From NCBI RefSeq assembly GCF_009905375.1, contig NC_133652.1, positions 22,125,339 through 22,189,338 on the forward strand: a stretch of DNA of 64,000 bases. The letters run 5' to 3'. The notes beneath the pieces are model-generated. The model worked only from the letters and a program-made list of their open reading frames with translations. It had not been told where the DNA came from and searched no databases. Made by a program: the position numbers and the translations under genes. Numbering within the stretch: position 1 is the first letter of the stretch; each line of letters begins with the position of its first letter. Origin of the DNA: Apium graveolens (taxonomy: Eukaryota; Streptophyta; Magnoliopsida; Apiales; Apiaceae). This document shows, piece by piece, positions 1-11,446 of this stretch.

Positions 1-1362
1 TGCAAATAATGGTATAGTTTATGAAGTTACTCCACCATACACACCTGAGTCTAATGGGGTTGCTGAGCGAAAGAACAGAACATTTAAAGATATGATTAAT
101 AGTATGCTTATTAACTCTGGGTTGCCTAAATACATGTGGGGAGAGGCTCTAAATACGGCTTGCCATATTTTGAATAGAGTCCCTCTGAAATACATGGATA
201 AAACACCCTTGGAGTTATGGAAAGGCAGGATGACTAGTCTTAAGTATCTTCGTGTGTGGGGGTACCTTGCTAAGGTGCTTGTTCCTGAACACAAGAGAAA
301 GAAACTAGGTCCAAAGACTGTTGACTGTATCTTTCTGGGCTATCTTGAAACCACTACAGCTATGAGATTTTTAGTGTTAAAATCTGACATAGATGGTATA
401 GTGGTAAATACGATAGTTGAATTTCGAGATGCGACATTCTTTGAGGATGTTTACCCTATGAAAACTGGAATACCTGAAATGATTTCTGATGAAGATCCTA
501 CTCACACATCAAGTTCTATTCCTGATCATGTGGAAAAGATGACAAATGTGGGGGCGGAACCTAGTAGTAGCTCTAGTCCTAAGGAACTAGAGGAACTAAG
601 GAGAAGTAAGCGTGCAAAGGTAGTCAAGGATTTTGGAGGTGATTTCATCACTTACAATATCGAGGACGAACCTTTAACTTTCCGGCAAGCTATGGATTCT
701 TCTGAGTCAAGGCACTGGAAGGGCGCTGTCAAGAGTGAAATTGACTCTATTGTTTCTAATGGAACATGGGAGTTGGTTGATCTCCCTCCTGGGTGTTCTA
801 CTATTGGGTGCAAATGGGTCTTTAAAAGGAAGTTGAACCCTGACGGCTCAATAGATAAGTACAAAGCTAGATTGGTAGCTGAGGGTTTTAAGCAAAAGGA
901 AGGAATTAATTATTTTGATACATACTCTCCGGTTGCAAGAATGGTAACAATCTGAATGCTTATAGCATTGGCTTCAGTCCATGGTCTTATCATCCATCAG
1001 ATGGATGTAAAGACGGCTTTTCTTCATGATGAACTTGAAGAAGAGATTTATATGGATCAGCCTGATGGATTTGTTGCATCAGGCAATGAAAGGAAAGTAT
1101 GTAAGTTGATCAAGTCCATCTATGGCTTGAAACAAGCTCCCAGAGATTGGCATAAAAAGTTTGATGAAACTATATTGCCTTTCAGTTATAAGATTAATGA
1201 AAGTGATAAGTGTGTCTACACTAAAGTTAAAGGTAATGAGTGTGTTATTTTGTGCCTATATGTGGATGACATTTTATTGTTTGGAACCAATATTGAGATT
1301 ATTAACGAGACTAAAAAATTCTTGAAAAGGCATTTTGAAATGAAGGATATGGGCGAGATTTA
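1..1362 (+). pseudogene. Ty1/Copia polyprotein fragment (integrase C-terminus to RT), broken
   Basis: The frame opens at the left edge inside the integrase core: a PESNGVAERKNRT block lies at about 47-90. It runs through the integrase C-terminal region into the Copia reverse transcriptase, with KWVFKRKLNPDGSIDKYKAR near 810-870, IHQMDVKTAFLHDELEEEIY near 990-1050, YGLKQAPR near 1120 and an intact LYVDDILLFG near 1256. One in-frame TGA at 953-955 breaks the ORF exactly where related elements have Arg (RMVTI-R-MLIALA), which fits a CGA to TGA change. Homology stops after EMKDMGE at about 1355-1362; the following residues are unrelated AT-rich DNA. RNase H and the 3' LTR are therefore missing, and the 5' part lies outside the window. 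In life this would be a retrotransposon pol; here it is a dead fragment. Confidence 0.93.
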
Positions 1363-3004
1363 CAACAAATATTATAGTAACTCTTTGTATTACTTCGATA
1401 ATAATATGTTAATATCTCTCTCACTCAAATTCACGATACTCGAAATAGTAATTATCGAGAGTTTGCGAAATATATAATAAAAAAATCTTGAAAACAATAA
1501 TCATCGTTCAATAAATAAACTGTCATCGATTTTCATCTTATTGTTTTCAATTAAAAAATAATCAATGCATCTAATAAATTATCATCGTTTTCAATCAAGT
1601 AATCATTGTCAAATTTCATTGTAAATTGTTTTTATCGTTGATTTTATGTACAATTTCTTCCAAAAACTCATCATCATTGTTATTATGACTGTAACATCGT
1701 TATCTTTCGGTAACCTAAGCTTTGGTATGACTACAAGACAATCGCAAATTATTTCTCTATTCAAATATGAAAGTATCGAAACTTCATTTGTATATAATAC
1801 CCCACTCGTTTATAAAAACCCATTTATAAAGTGAGCATATAATATCTAAAAGCTAACTAATATATTATGGCAACAATCTGTATGTTTCTAATAATAACAA
1901 TTACATTAAATTTATTGTAATAATAATATGTTAACATTAACCCTTACATGAACCTATACAGTAAATTTAATTAATTACAAAATAAATTATAATTTTATGT
2001 CTGAAATATAAATATTACATTAAACATGTAATTTATGAGAGGCAAACTTTTAACCAAAGATAGTACGAGAAAATAAATAAATTTACACAAAATTGAGGAA
2101 AATTGCCAGAAATAGCGATCCGAGAAATTTACGCCTTTTTTACACAGTCTCATGCGCATTTGTTAGATGTGTGTATGACTTCAAACTTTGTCATCACCGA
2201 CTATTATTATTTTATCGGTTTTTCTGCTGTGTGCCCATGGACATACACTAAGTACAAATTTCTATAAAGTTAGCTTATTTTAATTGGTCAATACTAAGAA
2301 ATGATGATGGACTTTCTGCATTTACAACAAATACACCAATCAAAATTTTATAAATTTTATAAATTTTAGTACTTTACATGTGTCATGAACGCATACTAGA
2401 CAAATCATTATATTATAATGCACCTTTTGATTACTAATAAGTTGTTATAGCCTGTTGATTCAAATCTCGTGTGCACACAGCACATACCAAGCACGTAATA
2501 TAATTCTCACAGAAATTGATGCAATCCATTGACCTTTTTATATAGGTGCATTTATATGAATACATCATATACAAAAAGAGTTATTTGAATTTTGAGACTT
2601 TCATAACAGAATTCACCGTCTCTCACTCTTATAAGGGCACATCAGAGTTAAGGTCTCTGCATATATCATGTGCAAGTACCATTCAATGAATCCAATATTT
2701 TCCGGAATTAAAGTTGTAAAGGCAAGATGCTCGCATTCGCAAGATGCATTTGCACAATACTTGAATTGGCAAGATGCTTAATAAACGAGAAAATTATAAG
2801 AACAAAAGTGAATTTATCAAGATCTCGCATATACGGAATATATGTATTAACTTGGCACCAAAATTCACGCATTTGTCATGTGAGTGTATATATACCTATT
2901 TTGCATTGCGGATCGCTTTGGTTATTTGAGACAACTTCTCTGCCCGTGGTATTTTGGGAATTTTTTACAAAAGTTAGTTATATTGGACTTTCACCCATAT
3001 AGTA
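1363..3004. other. AT-rich intergenic DNA, no gene seen
   Basis: The first 130 bases after the Copia breakpoint are AT-rich. Small ORFs at 1646-1834 and 2727-3002 have no recognisable domain or motif and look like chance. Nothing else could be supported. Confidence 0.6.
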
Positions 3005-3234
3005 ATCCCTCTGTTTCTTTTAGTACATTTTTACAAAATAAGCACACATCATATATAAAATAGTGTTTGTTAGATTTTTTGTTTACTCGATAATATATTT
3101 ACAATACCCAAATATTAGAAACAGAAGTATAATGATATAATGATCTTGAAAACTTATGCTGGAGGAAGAGAAGAACACCTATCTATAATTAAATTTTAGT
3201 CTTAAAAATAACAATTATAAAATGACGGAAGGAT
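3005..3234. mobile_element. Stowaway-like MITE
   Basis: The ends are inverted repeats (AATCCCTCTGTTTC at the left; AATCCTTCCGTCATTT read inward from the right), flanked by TA on both sides (3003-3004 and 3235-3236). Size (230 bp), TIR and TA target fit Tc1/mariner-derived Stowaway MITEs. It is non-coding. Confidence 0.65.
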
Positions 3235-3358
3235 TACATGTATAATATCCCTTTTATTGTCACTTATGATACATCATCTATAATTAATATTAAATAATTC
3301 TATAAACTGTGAGTATATGAGTGATTAAATTTAAATCATTAACTTTATTGGTATGTTT

Positions 3359-3486
3359 ATAAATAATAATAATATAAATATTTGTTATTTACGGGGATTC
3401 GAACCCAGTAACTTGGATAGTGTATAAATAATAATATAAATATTTGAGATTGGCAGAATTCGAATCTAGGAACTTGATTAGTGTAT
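3359..3486. repeat. Tandem pair of ~63-bp units with tRNA B-box-like cores
   Basis: Two adjacent diverged units (3359-3424 and 3425-3486) share an ATAAATAATAATATAAATAT start and end in ACTTGGATAGTGT or ACTTGATTAGTGT. Each contains a GATTCGAACCC-like core, the reverse complement of a tRNA B box. Probably decayed tRNA- or SINE-related sequence; there is no intact tRNA fold. Confidence 0.5.
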
Positions 3487-3767
3487 ATTATTTTAGTATT
3501 TCGATTTAATGGGATTGGTCATTTGATTAAATAGAGCTGAAAGCTGACACGGAGGATAACCAAACCAAACCACTAAAAAGGCATATTAAATTATATCTCA
3601 ATCCGATTATTATAATTTTGAACAAAAATAAAATTCATCATCGATATTCGCAAGTACCCTGCGTTTGATTAATTTTCGATTTTCCCTTCTTATAATTTAT
3701 TTGATAAGGCATAAAATTTGAATGCACAAGTACCTTAAGATCATATTTTTAGCGATTATTTTTCAAA

Positions 3768-6037
3768 TCTCTTATGTAATAGGAGAACAAGAGGATAAAA
3801 TTCATGAGATTAAAAAGTCTCATTAAAAACACTAAATTACCTCTATTTTTAATATTTATATAAATATGTGGTTTGTGGGAATCGAATTTGCGATGTTTTA
3901 TTCACCTGTACAACCTCATACCACTACATCATATTTTCATATGCGCTTTTTTCATACACATAATATGTAAGTGTGCTAAATTAATATTTTATTTAACTTT
4001 AAAGATAGTTACTTGAATTTCACAAAAAATAGATAGTTACTTGGATATTTGTACATAAAATTTTAAATAATTGAATTACATATATAAAGTTAGGCATTGT
4101 ACATAAATGGATTATTATTTTATTTATTAATCATTTTTTAGTTTGAAAATATATCTCATATATTTGTAACATATTTTTTGTTATAAAAAATAATTAAAAT
4201 ATAAATGTATAATTTTAAAAGAAAATATTGAAAATAGAATCTCTTATATATAAATAATCTATATTGTTATTACATATTTAGATAAGTTTGAATTATAATG
4301 AGTCAATTCATTTTAGTTTATTTCTAATTTCAAACCAAAATTTGGCTCATTATTCAAAAAATACTCGAAAAATATTGTCACATTATACGTTTAATAAATT
4401 TAAATAAAAAACTCTGCGAGAATATAGTACTAATAATATTTTTTTTAATATCTTATGTTAATATAAATTAATATTTTTGAGGTCTTTATAAGATCAAGTC
4501 AATTGATTTTTTGTATTTAAATTATTAACTTCACTGGTAGCGCATTATTGTTTTTGGGATTTGTCCCGATTTTAAAAATATTCAAAATTTGATAGGAGAT
4601 CTCACGAAATTTGTTAAAACTACGATGATATATTAAATTGATTTATTTTTCATTTTTCATTTAAAAAAATAGATTTTTCAAAAGAATTCTTTTAGATAAG
4701 CAATATTCATTGATCAAGATAATATCTTACAAATATTCTGAATTATTTTTAATATTTTGAATTATTTAAATAAAATTTATATCTATACTATCTTGTAGCA
4801 TTTGATTCAATGAATTTTATACTATTTAAAGAAAATATATATTGTTCAATAATTTGAGGGAATTATCGATCAACAGATATTTATAAAACTTTATCGAATT
4901 GAAAAAAATTTAATCTTCGGAGAATAGTATACAATTTTATCAAATTATTATATGAAAAAATATTAGAGTCGTAATGAAAGAAATATAAAAGCGGCTTAAA
5001 TAACGATATTTTACAAAAAAAATTCGAATTCTTGAAAAAAATCATGAATATCAATAATAAGTCTTTACAATATATAATTTATTTTTATATTACAACCATG
5101 ACTGATACTCGGTTGCGTAAAAAATAGATATGAATTATTTGTCAGTGATAATATGAATACCATATATAAATTATCGTAATTTATTTATTACATAATTTTA
5201 ATTTTTGAATAATTATAGATGCATGTTATTTAAGTAATCAATTGTTTCATAAGATGTTAATAATGATTATACATGTACATAAATCAGATGTCTAGCATAT
5301 AAATAATTGAAATCATCGTAATTTACTAAGAAATGTAACATACGATTATTTACATGTTGACACACATACAACTTAATCTTACTTTGTTAAGAGTAGTGTA
5401 AATAAAAAACTATCATTTTTCCATACATACATACGTTGAATTTCAAAAACTTACATTTTTAATAAAATCAACTTTATATTAACAGTAGTGTAAATTTTAC
5501 ATTATTGTATATTATAATTGCAAGTCATTCTGACTTCAATTATGTATTTTTTTATCTTTTTAAATTGAGTAAGTTAATTGTAAGTTAGTAATGAACTAAG
5601 TAATAATTAGACCAGTATATATAGTTTATTTAAATAAAATTTAAATTTTTTGGTTAACTCTATATTCAACATATATGTTAATATATTTTTTTTGTAAACA
5701 TACTAACGGCATTCTACGGATTAAGTTTAATCGTTTCATTTTAAAAGTACACTGACTACCATGTTTATATTGATTCATTGAATACAAATTATACAACACA
5801 AATAAGAATATATATATATATATATTTTGCATAATGAGCTATATTAAAAACGTTGTATAATTTGATAATGTCTTGTATGAAAATAATACATGTTCATAAA
5901 CAATCAACTTGTATTTGATATACATTAGATATTGTACAACATTTACAAATAAAAAAACAACTAAGAACATTATAATTGCATGATGTATAAAAAAAATTTA
6001 GAAAATAATTTGTGGCTCACACGGATTATTATGCTAG
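3768..6037 (+). mobile_element. Non-autonomous Helitron, copy A
   Basis: The 5' end is TCTCTTATGTAATAG, preceded by A (3767). The 3' end is a decayed GC hairpin (about 6010-6024) followed by TTATTATGCTAG and then T (6038). That is the Helitron pattern: 5' TC, 3' hairpin plus CTRR, insertion between A and T. It is homologous over its length, in opposite orientation, to 17909-20337, which has the better preserved ends. No Rep/helicase ORF is present. The ORF at 5641-5832 is matched only because the two copies are homologous DNA. Confidence 0.75.
3873..3936 (-). other. tRNA-like relic inside Helitron A
   Basis: Read on the minus strand, a GATGTAGTGGTATGAGG segment (A-box-like) is followed about 35 nt later by GCAAATTCGATTCCC (B-box-like). 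The same arrangement recurs at the equivalent place in Helitron B (20084-20148). I could not fold a full cloverleaf, so this is a tRNA-derived pseudogene or SINE-head relic carried by the Helitron, not a functional tRNA. Confidence 0.45.
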
Positions 6038-6573
6038 TTTAACCATATAGGACAACATCTCCTCAGAAAATTCACAAAATATTATAAAATGGTTAAACTA
6101 TTATATCCTACCAAATAACAAATTGCATCGCGTGTCATATATAACAAGGATCTACAAGTTCATTTTATAAATAAAATAGTGTGAATTAAGGCTGTTTAGG
6201 TTGAGAATATTTTATAATTATATTAACCAATATGAAATTTGTGTTGTTGGCGACATATTAGTTATACCTTAAATAATTAGATAAATTCATATGCATAATC
6301 AATTTAATATATATAGTCAAATTAAAATTATGATAATATATGAAAAACTGGTTTTAAACATATAGTTGGATTGACATAAATTTGTATGAATAAGACTATA
6401 TACATTTATATAATACAATTAATAGGTATAATATTCGAAGAAAAAGTTTTGTATCATGTTAAGAGAAATCTTAGTTATGGGTCGATTATTAGGTTATATG
6501 TTCATTCTAATTCAAAAACACTCAATTATATAATCATTTCAAATATATGAAACAAATATAGACGTGTTGAAGT
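6038..6573. other. AT-rich spacer, nothing recognised
   Basis: No ORF with recognisable motif and no clear terminal repeats. Probably old degraded repeat DNA. Confidence 0.5.
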
Positions 6574-7259
6574 TATAGATGCACAAAAAGCCCATCGGGT
6601 CGGACTTTATCCGGGCTTTAAAAAACTCGATTTTTTTGAAAACGGATCGATCCGGGTTTTTTAAGAAATCGGGCCAGGCCGGGCCGACCTTCCTAAGAAA
6701 TATAAGACCCGTTTTAGGCCCGCGGGCCGGATCAGGCCGAACCGGGCTTTTTCCGGTCTTTTTATTTATATATTAAAAAAATATTTTAATATTTTATAAC
6801 TCGAATTATGAGTAGTTTAAATACCGGAGAAAATAATATCTTGATATATCAGATAGACTAGTTTATACACCGAAATAAATAATATAATATATAAATAATC
6901 ATATATACCTTAATTTCTTATAATATTATAATACAATATTTAAAAATTCATAAAAAGTATTGTATATTTTCAAATTTTATATAAAAAATTTGAATTTTTA
7001 ATCGGGTTTTTCGAAAAGCCCGGGCTTTTATTCGGACCGAACCGGGCTTTTATCCGCGCTTTTTCGATCCGGGCTTTTATCCGAGCTTTTCTAAATCTGA
7101 GCTTTTCGGGTTTCGGGCCGGGCCGGATTTTTGAGAAAAGAGGAGGCCCATTTAAGGCTCGCAGGCCGGGCCGAACCGGGCCGACCTTTTTTCCGGATCG
7201 GGCTTTTCGAGATTTTTCCCGGATCGGATTTCGGGTTTCGGATTTTTTGAACATCTCTA
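6574..7259. mobile_element. hAT-like non-autonomous element, CCGGGC-rich ends
   Basis: The element is flanked by a perfect 8-bp direct repeat GTTGAAGT (6566-6573 and 7260-7267). Its termini are inverted: TATAGATGCACA at the left, and TAGAGATGTTCA read inward from the right. Both ends carry dense arrays of short GC-rich words (CCGGGC, GGGCCGG, CGGATC) around an AT-rich core of about 200 bp (6780-6970). An 8-bp TSD with short TIRs fits the hAT superfamily. The ORFs at 6579-6776 and 6970-7254 are by-products of these arrays. Confidence 0.82.
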
Positions 7260-7267
7260 GTTGAAGT

Positions 7268-8700
7268 CACTTCGAATTTTGATTAGTTAATTCAAATATT
7301 TATCATTAATATTTACTTTAATATAAATATATGTATATATTTAATTGGTATAATTGAGTTGGAGTTTTTTAAATGGTGTTACAGTCATATTGACATTTTT
7401 TTTATTCTTTTCATAAGTTTCAAAAATAATTTTTTATAAAATATGAAATATTTATTATAAAAAGTTAATAAAAACAATTTTGTAATAAAAATTAAATATT
7501 TATTAATAATATAATATAAAAAGAAATAAATACAAATTTAAGGGCAAAGAAAGTCAATAAAATGACAACTAAGTTACCTTTTAGCCCATGTATATTTAAA
7601 AATTACAAATTTATCATGTAACATTCCAAATCGATAATAATAAAAGTATTCAGTGTCTTTATTGATATAAGTCAACAACTAATATGTATCAAATTGCTAG
7701 CCTTTTCCGAATAAATATGATGGATTGTGGGTCCGCTATGTATTTGATTGTGGGTTTGAATGTTATATATCATATCTTCTTTATTAATGTAAAATTAGAT
7801 GAATTTGTGTTTGAAGGGTATCCAACCACCGACCTCTTTCTTAAAATTTCATGTCATAACTATTGTGCTACTTGAGCTTTAAGTTTGTTATAAAAATCTT
7901 ATCAGTTAAATCACAATTTTCCTTTCACTCAATTTTTTATTTTAATTTTCAAGTAAAAAACATTACTTTGAATTACTTATATGACTCAATTTTTTTAGGT
8001 TTTGTAATTTATTTTATATATAACTATGTATTTAGTTACAATCTCGGTTAAACGAACAAACCAGACCTTCTTTTGGTAGATTAAACGACTTAAAAGGTAA
8101 ATAAGTGGTTCAAAATAAATGCTCGGATCAAAAATTAATATATATATATATATAAATGTTAAATTAAACTAATAATGTTTACATGTAGGTATGATATAAT
8201 AAATTATATATCACTTCGCAAAATAACTCAAAACTTCAGAACTAAAATAATTGAAACAATACATGTTTTTCAAATGAATATTATTCTCTTAAAACAAAAA
8301 AAATCCGAATTATTAATTTTGTTAATAATTGAATATGTATAGACTGTAAGGTGAGATTAATATGTTAATTTTGGAAACACTTAAATATTTATATAATTTT
8401 GTTGGTTCAGATTTATACCCATTTTTAAATGTCAAATCCGAATTACACCCGGTCTATCATGAGAAATGAATCTCCTTTTTAAAAGTATAAATTGTATTTG
8501 ATTACTAATAAAATATGTTATAAGCTAGTAATAAATAAATATTTGTTATTGGTGAGATTAAAACCTGAAAATTTGGGTAGTTTTTTTTATTACGAGAATA
8601 TAACAATTTGAATCACTTTATTAAGAAGATCTAACTCCTGTGATTGAAATGATAACCAAAGCTAATCAAAATGAGTAAATCAAAGTTATTACAGTATAAT
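7268..8700. other. AT-rich intergenic DNA
   Basis: Small ORFs at 7684-7875 and 7863-8051 have no recognisable motif. A stretch around 8520-8600 resembles the ATAAATATTTGTTATT repeat seen near 3380. No gene is supported. Confidence 0.5.
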
Positions 8701-8943
8701 TTAGGTCTCATTTGGTATTACTGTTATAAATAGCTACATCAACTTTTTTCTCAAAGTCGGAAAGGTGTTTAGTAAATTTTAAAAAGTTGCTATCTAGAAA
8801 AACGTTTTAGGTCTAAAAACTGTTGTTAGCAAAAATATGTTCTCTCATGCTTTCGAAAAAAAACTGTTATCAGCTTTTACAAGAAGTAGCTATCACTTTC
8901 ACCATCAAACCTTCTCAAAAACATTATTTTCATATATTATATG

Positions 8944-9943
8944 TAGGGCTGCACATGGTTTGTTAAAACCGAATGACCCGACCCGACCCAACCCTATATT
9001 GGGCCGAAAGAACCGGATCGTCCCAAACCGAATCTGTGATGGGTTGAATTTTAATTGGGCCGAATACTATGGGTTGGGTTAGAGTTTAATTATTTACAAC
9101 TCTAAACCAACCCAACCCGATGACATATCTAGGCCCAGCCCATTTACAATACACCTCACTACCCTTTTACACACAAGTAAACGATGTATTTCACCCTAAT
9201 TTTATAGCAGCCGCATGTTCTGTAATATTTCTGTAATAGCCCAACAAGGGTTCCAAGAAACCAACTCCAAGAACTCAACTTCATCCTCATCTTTCACAAC
9301 CCTAAAATTTTCCGGATACTTAAACACCCAATTCTTCCTAAAATCATAAGGCAATCCCAAATCTCTCCTAAAATGTGCAATCTTCTCCAACTTAATACGC
9401 TTATCGATGGACATCATCAACAATCTACTAACATACTCAACAGCTTTTTCACTAGTCACTTTCAATATTCTTTCCTCTTCTTCCACCAATTCCTCAGCCT
9501 GGCTTGTTAAACCACACCACAAAGTACCCTTCTGATCCTTATAAAGCTCAAACAGTTTCGGAGACTTTCGAAGAAAATCCGATATCTTATGAGGCTTAGG
9601 TAAGTTAATTTGTCTCATGTACTGATCAAGTGATCTTACAGAAATGATTTGCTCATGCTCCTGTTTCATTGTTTCAATCAAACACAAAACTTATGGAACA
9701 TGGATGACTGTAATATTTAAGTTAAGACTATATTTCATGTTTTTAAGTTTTATGAACTTATTTTATATTTTTGTTCAACCCGATTAAAGCAACCCAAACC
9801 GACCCAACCCGTCATAATATTAGTAGGGGTTGGGTTGTATAATTCTTCAGGGGTTAATGGGTTGATAATTTTATAGGCCGGGCTAATTGGGTTGGGTCGT
9901 AAAATTTTGTAATCCGGCCCAACCCAACCCATGTGCAGCCCTA
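8944..9943. mobile_element. Pack-type hAT element carrying a captured PORR gene fragment
   Basis: The left end is TAGGGCTGCACATGG; the right end is its exact inverse, CCATGTGCAGCCCTA. An 8-bp direct repeat ATTATATG flanks it perfectly (8936-8943 and 9944-9951). Both ends hold arrays of AACCCAACCC, GACCCG and GGGTTGGG words over about 170-180 bp. The middle (about 9130-9760) is unlike the ends and contains a clean PORR-domain reading frame on the minus strand. The perfect TSD and TIR suggest a fairly recent insertion. No transposase is present, so it needed one in trans. It interrupts the MITE at 8704-10045. Confidence 0.88.
9202..9669 (-). CDS. Captured PORR (plant organelle RNA recognition) domain fragment
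   Basis: An uninterrupted 155-aa frame from ATG 9669-9667; the frame stays open slightly upstream, but without an earlier ATG. Hallmarks of the PORR family (WTF1-type proteins, which bind organellar introns) appear in order: LPKPHKISDFLRKSPKLFEL (about residues 23-42), LWCGLTSQAEELVEEEER, a YVSRLLMMSIDKRIKLEKIA stretch, HFRRDLGLPYDFR, a KYPENFRVVKDEDEVEFLEL stretch and LVSWNPCWA near the end. Family proteins are usually over 300 aa with an N-terminal organelle targeting peptide; here the N-terminus and C-terminal extension are missing. It lies wholly inside the hAT element at 8944-9943, so it is best read as a transduplicated gene fragment. The frame has stayed open, so expression is possible but unproven. 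Function in organelle splicing is unlikely without a transit peptide. Confidence 0.75.
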   Translation of the reverse strand: MKQEHEQIISVRSLDQYMRQINLPKPHKISDFLRKSPKLFELYKDQKGTLWCGLTSQAEELVEEEERILKVTSEKAVEYVSRLLMMSIDKRIKLEKIAHFRRDLGLPYDFRKNWVFKYPENFRVVKDEDEVEFLELVSWNPCWAITEILQNMRLL

Positions 9944-10050
9944 ATTATATGCATAAATTAAAAATAAATTATCAAACAGTCATCTAATCACTTTTTACAC
10001 CAGCACTCAGTACAACAGCTTTCAATAACACTCCAAAACGAGGCCTTAGT

Positions 10051-10583
10051 TAGGGCTGTCAAAAAAATTCGAAAAACCCGATATTCGTCCGAAAAATCCA
10101 CATCTGTATCCGAGAAAAAACGGATATTATCCATATCCGAGAAAAGACGGATATTATCTGTATCCGAATTCGGCATATTCGAATCTGAAACTAAATAGAT
10201 ATATGATATTTAAATTATATAAATATATAATTATGTATAATTTAAAATTTATTTTTTTTTAGTTTATAGTGTGTGTAAATGTATTAAATAATATGTTTAT
10301 ACAAATTTTATATAATGTACACATACTTTATACATATATAAATATATTATTTGTATTTAATCATAGAAAATGTTCTATTATCATCGTCAAAACGGTAGGG
10401 GCAACAAAAAAAATTCAAAAAATCCGATATTCGTCCGAAATATCCGCATTCGAATCCGAGAAAAAGCGGATATTGTCCGTATCTGAAAAAAAACGGATAT
10501 TATTCGTATTCGAATCCGACGATTGCGGATGCAGATACGGATATATGCATATCTGTATCTGAATTATCCGTTTGACAACCCTA
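10051..10583. mobile_element. hAT-like non-autonomous element, CGGATAT-rich ends
   Basis: The ends are TAGGGCTGTCAAA at the left and TAGGGTTGTCAAA read inward from the right. A perfect 8-bp TSD GCCTTAGT flanks it (10043-10050 and 10584-10591). Sub-terminal arrays consist of CGGATATT, TATCCG and TCCGAAT words. The left TSD includes the last three bases of the Tourist MITE (8704-10045) plus its TTA, so this element landed on the MITE's edge. The ORFs at 10269-10562 and 10415-10636 are by-products. Confidence 0.85.
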
Positions 10584-10809
10584 GCCTTAGTATAGATTAC
10601 CACTATTACTAATAAATACTTAATAGTCTCATTCATTTCTACACGTTTTCCTAATTAAATTATATTTTTTTTCTTAATTTCAATACTTATTTTATTCGTA
10701 TAGAATTTAATGATACTGGGGGTATTGTGCAAAGTATTATGTCTAGTAAATCTAAGACAACGTGATGTACTAAACAGTTAAACTTGCTGATCACAACATA
10801 ATGTAGATA

Positions 10810-10918
10810 GCAGGAAACACAAACCACTGTATTGACGATTACATAAACCTGCTTTTGATATTCCTTTTCTGCTCGCCGGTCATGAAATTATAATTTTATG
10901 CTCCTGTAAATCTAAGTT
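10810..10918 (+). promoter_or_regulatory. Upstream block of the NPF gene, duplicated at 62.36 kb
   Basis: GCAGGAAACACAAAC, a following CTGTNTTGACNATTACANAAACCTG stretch and a downstream CTG(C/T)TCGCC ... CTAAGTTCCTCT stretch recur in the same order and strand at 62363-62500. The block lies 530-640 bp upstream of the NPF start codon. The conservation of order suggests duplicated promoter DNA; the function is inferred only. Confidence 0.5.
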
Positions 10919-11115
10919 CCTCTAAGATACCCCATGATTCTTTTTAATGCTTTGATACCCACATATATGTGTGTATACCATATGGTTTCATCTATTAATT
11001 GGTTAACTTTACTTTTCTTGATAATAGTTACAATTAAACTTAATAATAAAACATGACAATTTGAATGTTACGAGTAATAATATTTATAAAGTGGTTAGAG
11101 TTGAATAAATATGAC

Positions 11116-11127
11116 CCCGGGCCCGGG
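11116..11127. other. 12-bp perfect GC palindrome upstream of NPF
   Basis: CCCGGGCCCGGG is fully palindromic in otherwise AT-rich DNA, 320 bp upstream of the NPF ATG. Possible protein-binding site; no known element is claimed. Confidence 0.3.
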
Positions 11128-11342
11128 ATTATCTAGTTATGCCATGGCCAACATAAATGACTAAAAAGGATAAATCGACACTTACGAAAGTTGAAGTTGA
11201 TTAATCGACAACCAAAAAATGTGGGGAGGATAAATCGATGTAAAACTGCAGCACATCTTTGTACGACATAATAACAATAATTCAAGAGTAATTTTTAGAT
11301 TATTAAATTAAACAGTGGGGTCACCTAGTTCCCCAACCACAG

Positions 11343-11349
11343 TATAAAA
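11343..11349 (+). promoter_or_regulatory. TATA box of the NPF gene
   Basis: TATAAAA lies 98 bp upstream of the start codon. With the usual 25-35 bp spacing, transcription would start near 11375, leaving a leader of about 70 nt. Confidence 0.65.
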
Positions 11350-11446
11350 CGCACATTTCATAAGCTCAAATCATGCGACTCTTGTCTGTAGACCTTTACT
11401 ACTACTATCTTCCACTTCTCTGGAATTTCTGAAAGCCAACTGATCG

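Larger units (their letters stand above)
8704..10045. mobile_element. Tourist-like (PIF/Harbinger) MITE, split by a hAT element
   Basis: The left end is GGTCTCATTTGG. The right end read inward is GGCCTCGTTTTGG. Both ends are flanked by TTA (8701-8703 and 10046-10048), the usual PIF/Harbinger target. Removing the element at 8944-9943 and one copy of its TSD leaves about 334 bp, a normal MITE size. Non-coding. Confidence 0.72.

Noticed and set aside
6579..7254. Arg/Gly/Pro-rich ORFs on both strands, also at 49880-50086 and 50366-50584
   Set aside because: Translations of the CCGGGC-type sub-terminal arrays of hAT-like elements, not proteins.
6574..7259. GC-rich islands considered as foreign (bacterial or organellar) insertions
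   Set aside because: They are flanked by TIRs and an 8-bp TSD and consist of short repeated words, so they are transposon ends.
10269..10636. ORFs with repeated SEKKRIL or SDTDNIRFFSD peptides
   Set aside because: The repeats come from CGGATATT-type DNA arrays inside the hAT element at 10051-10583.
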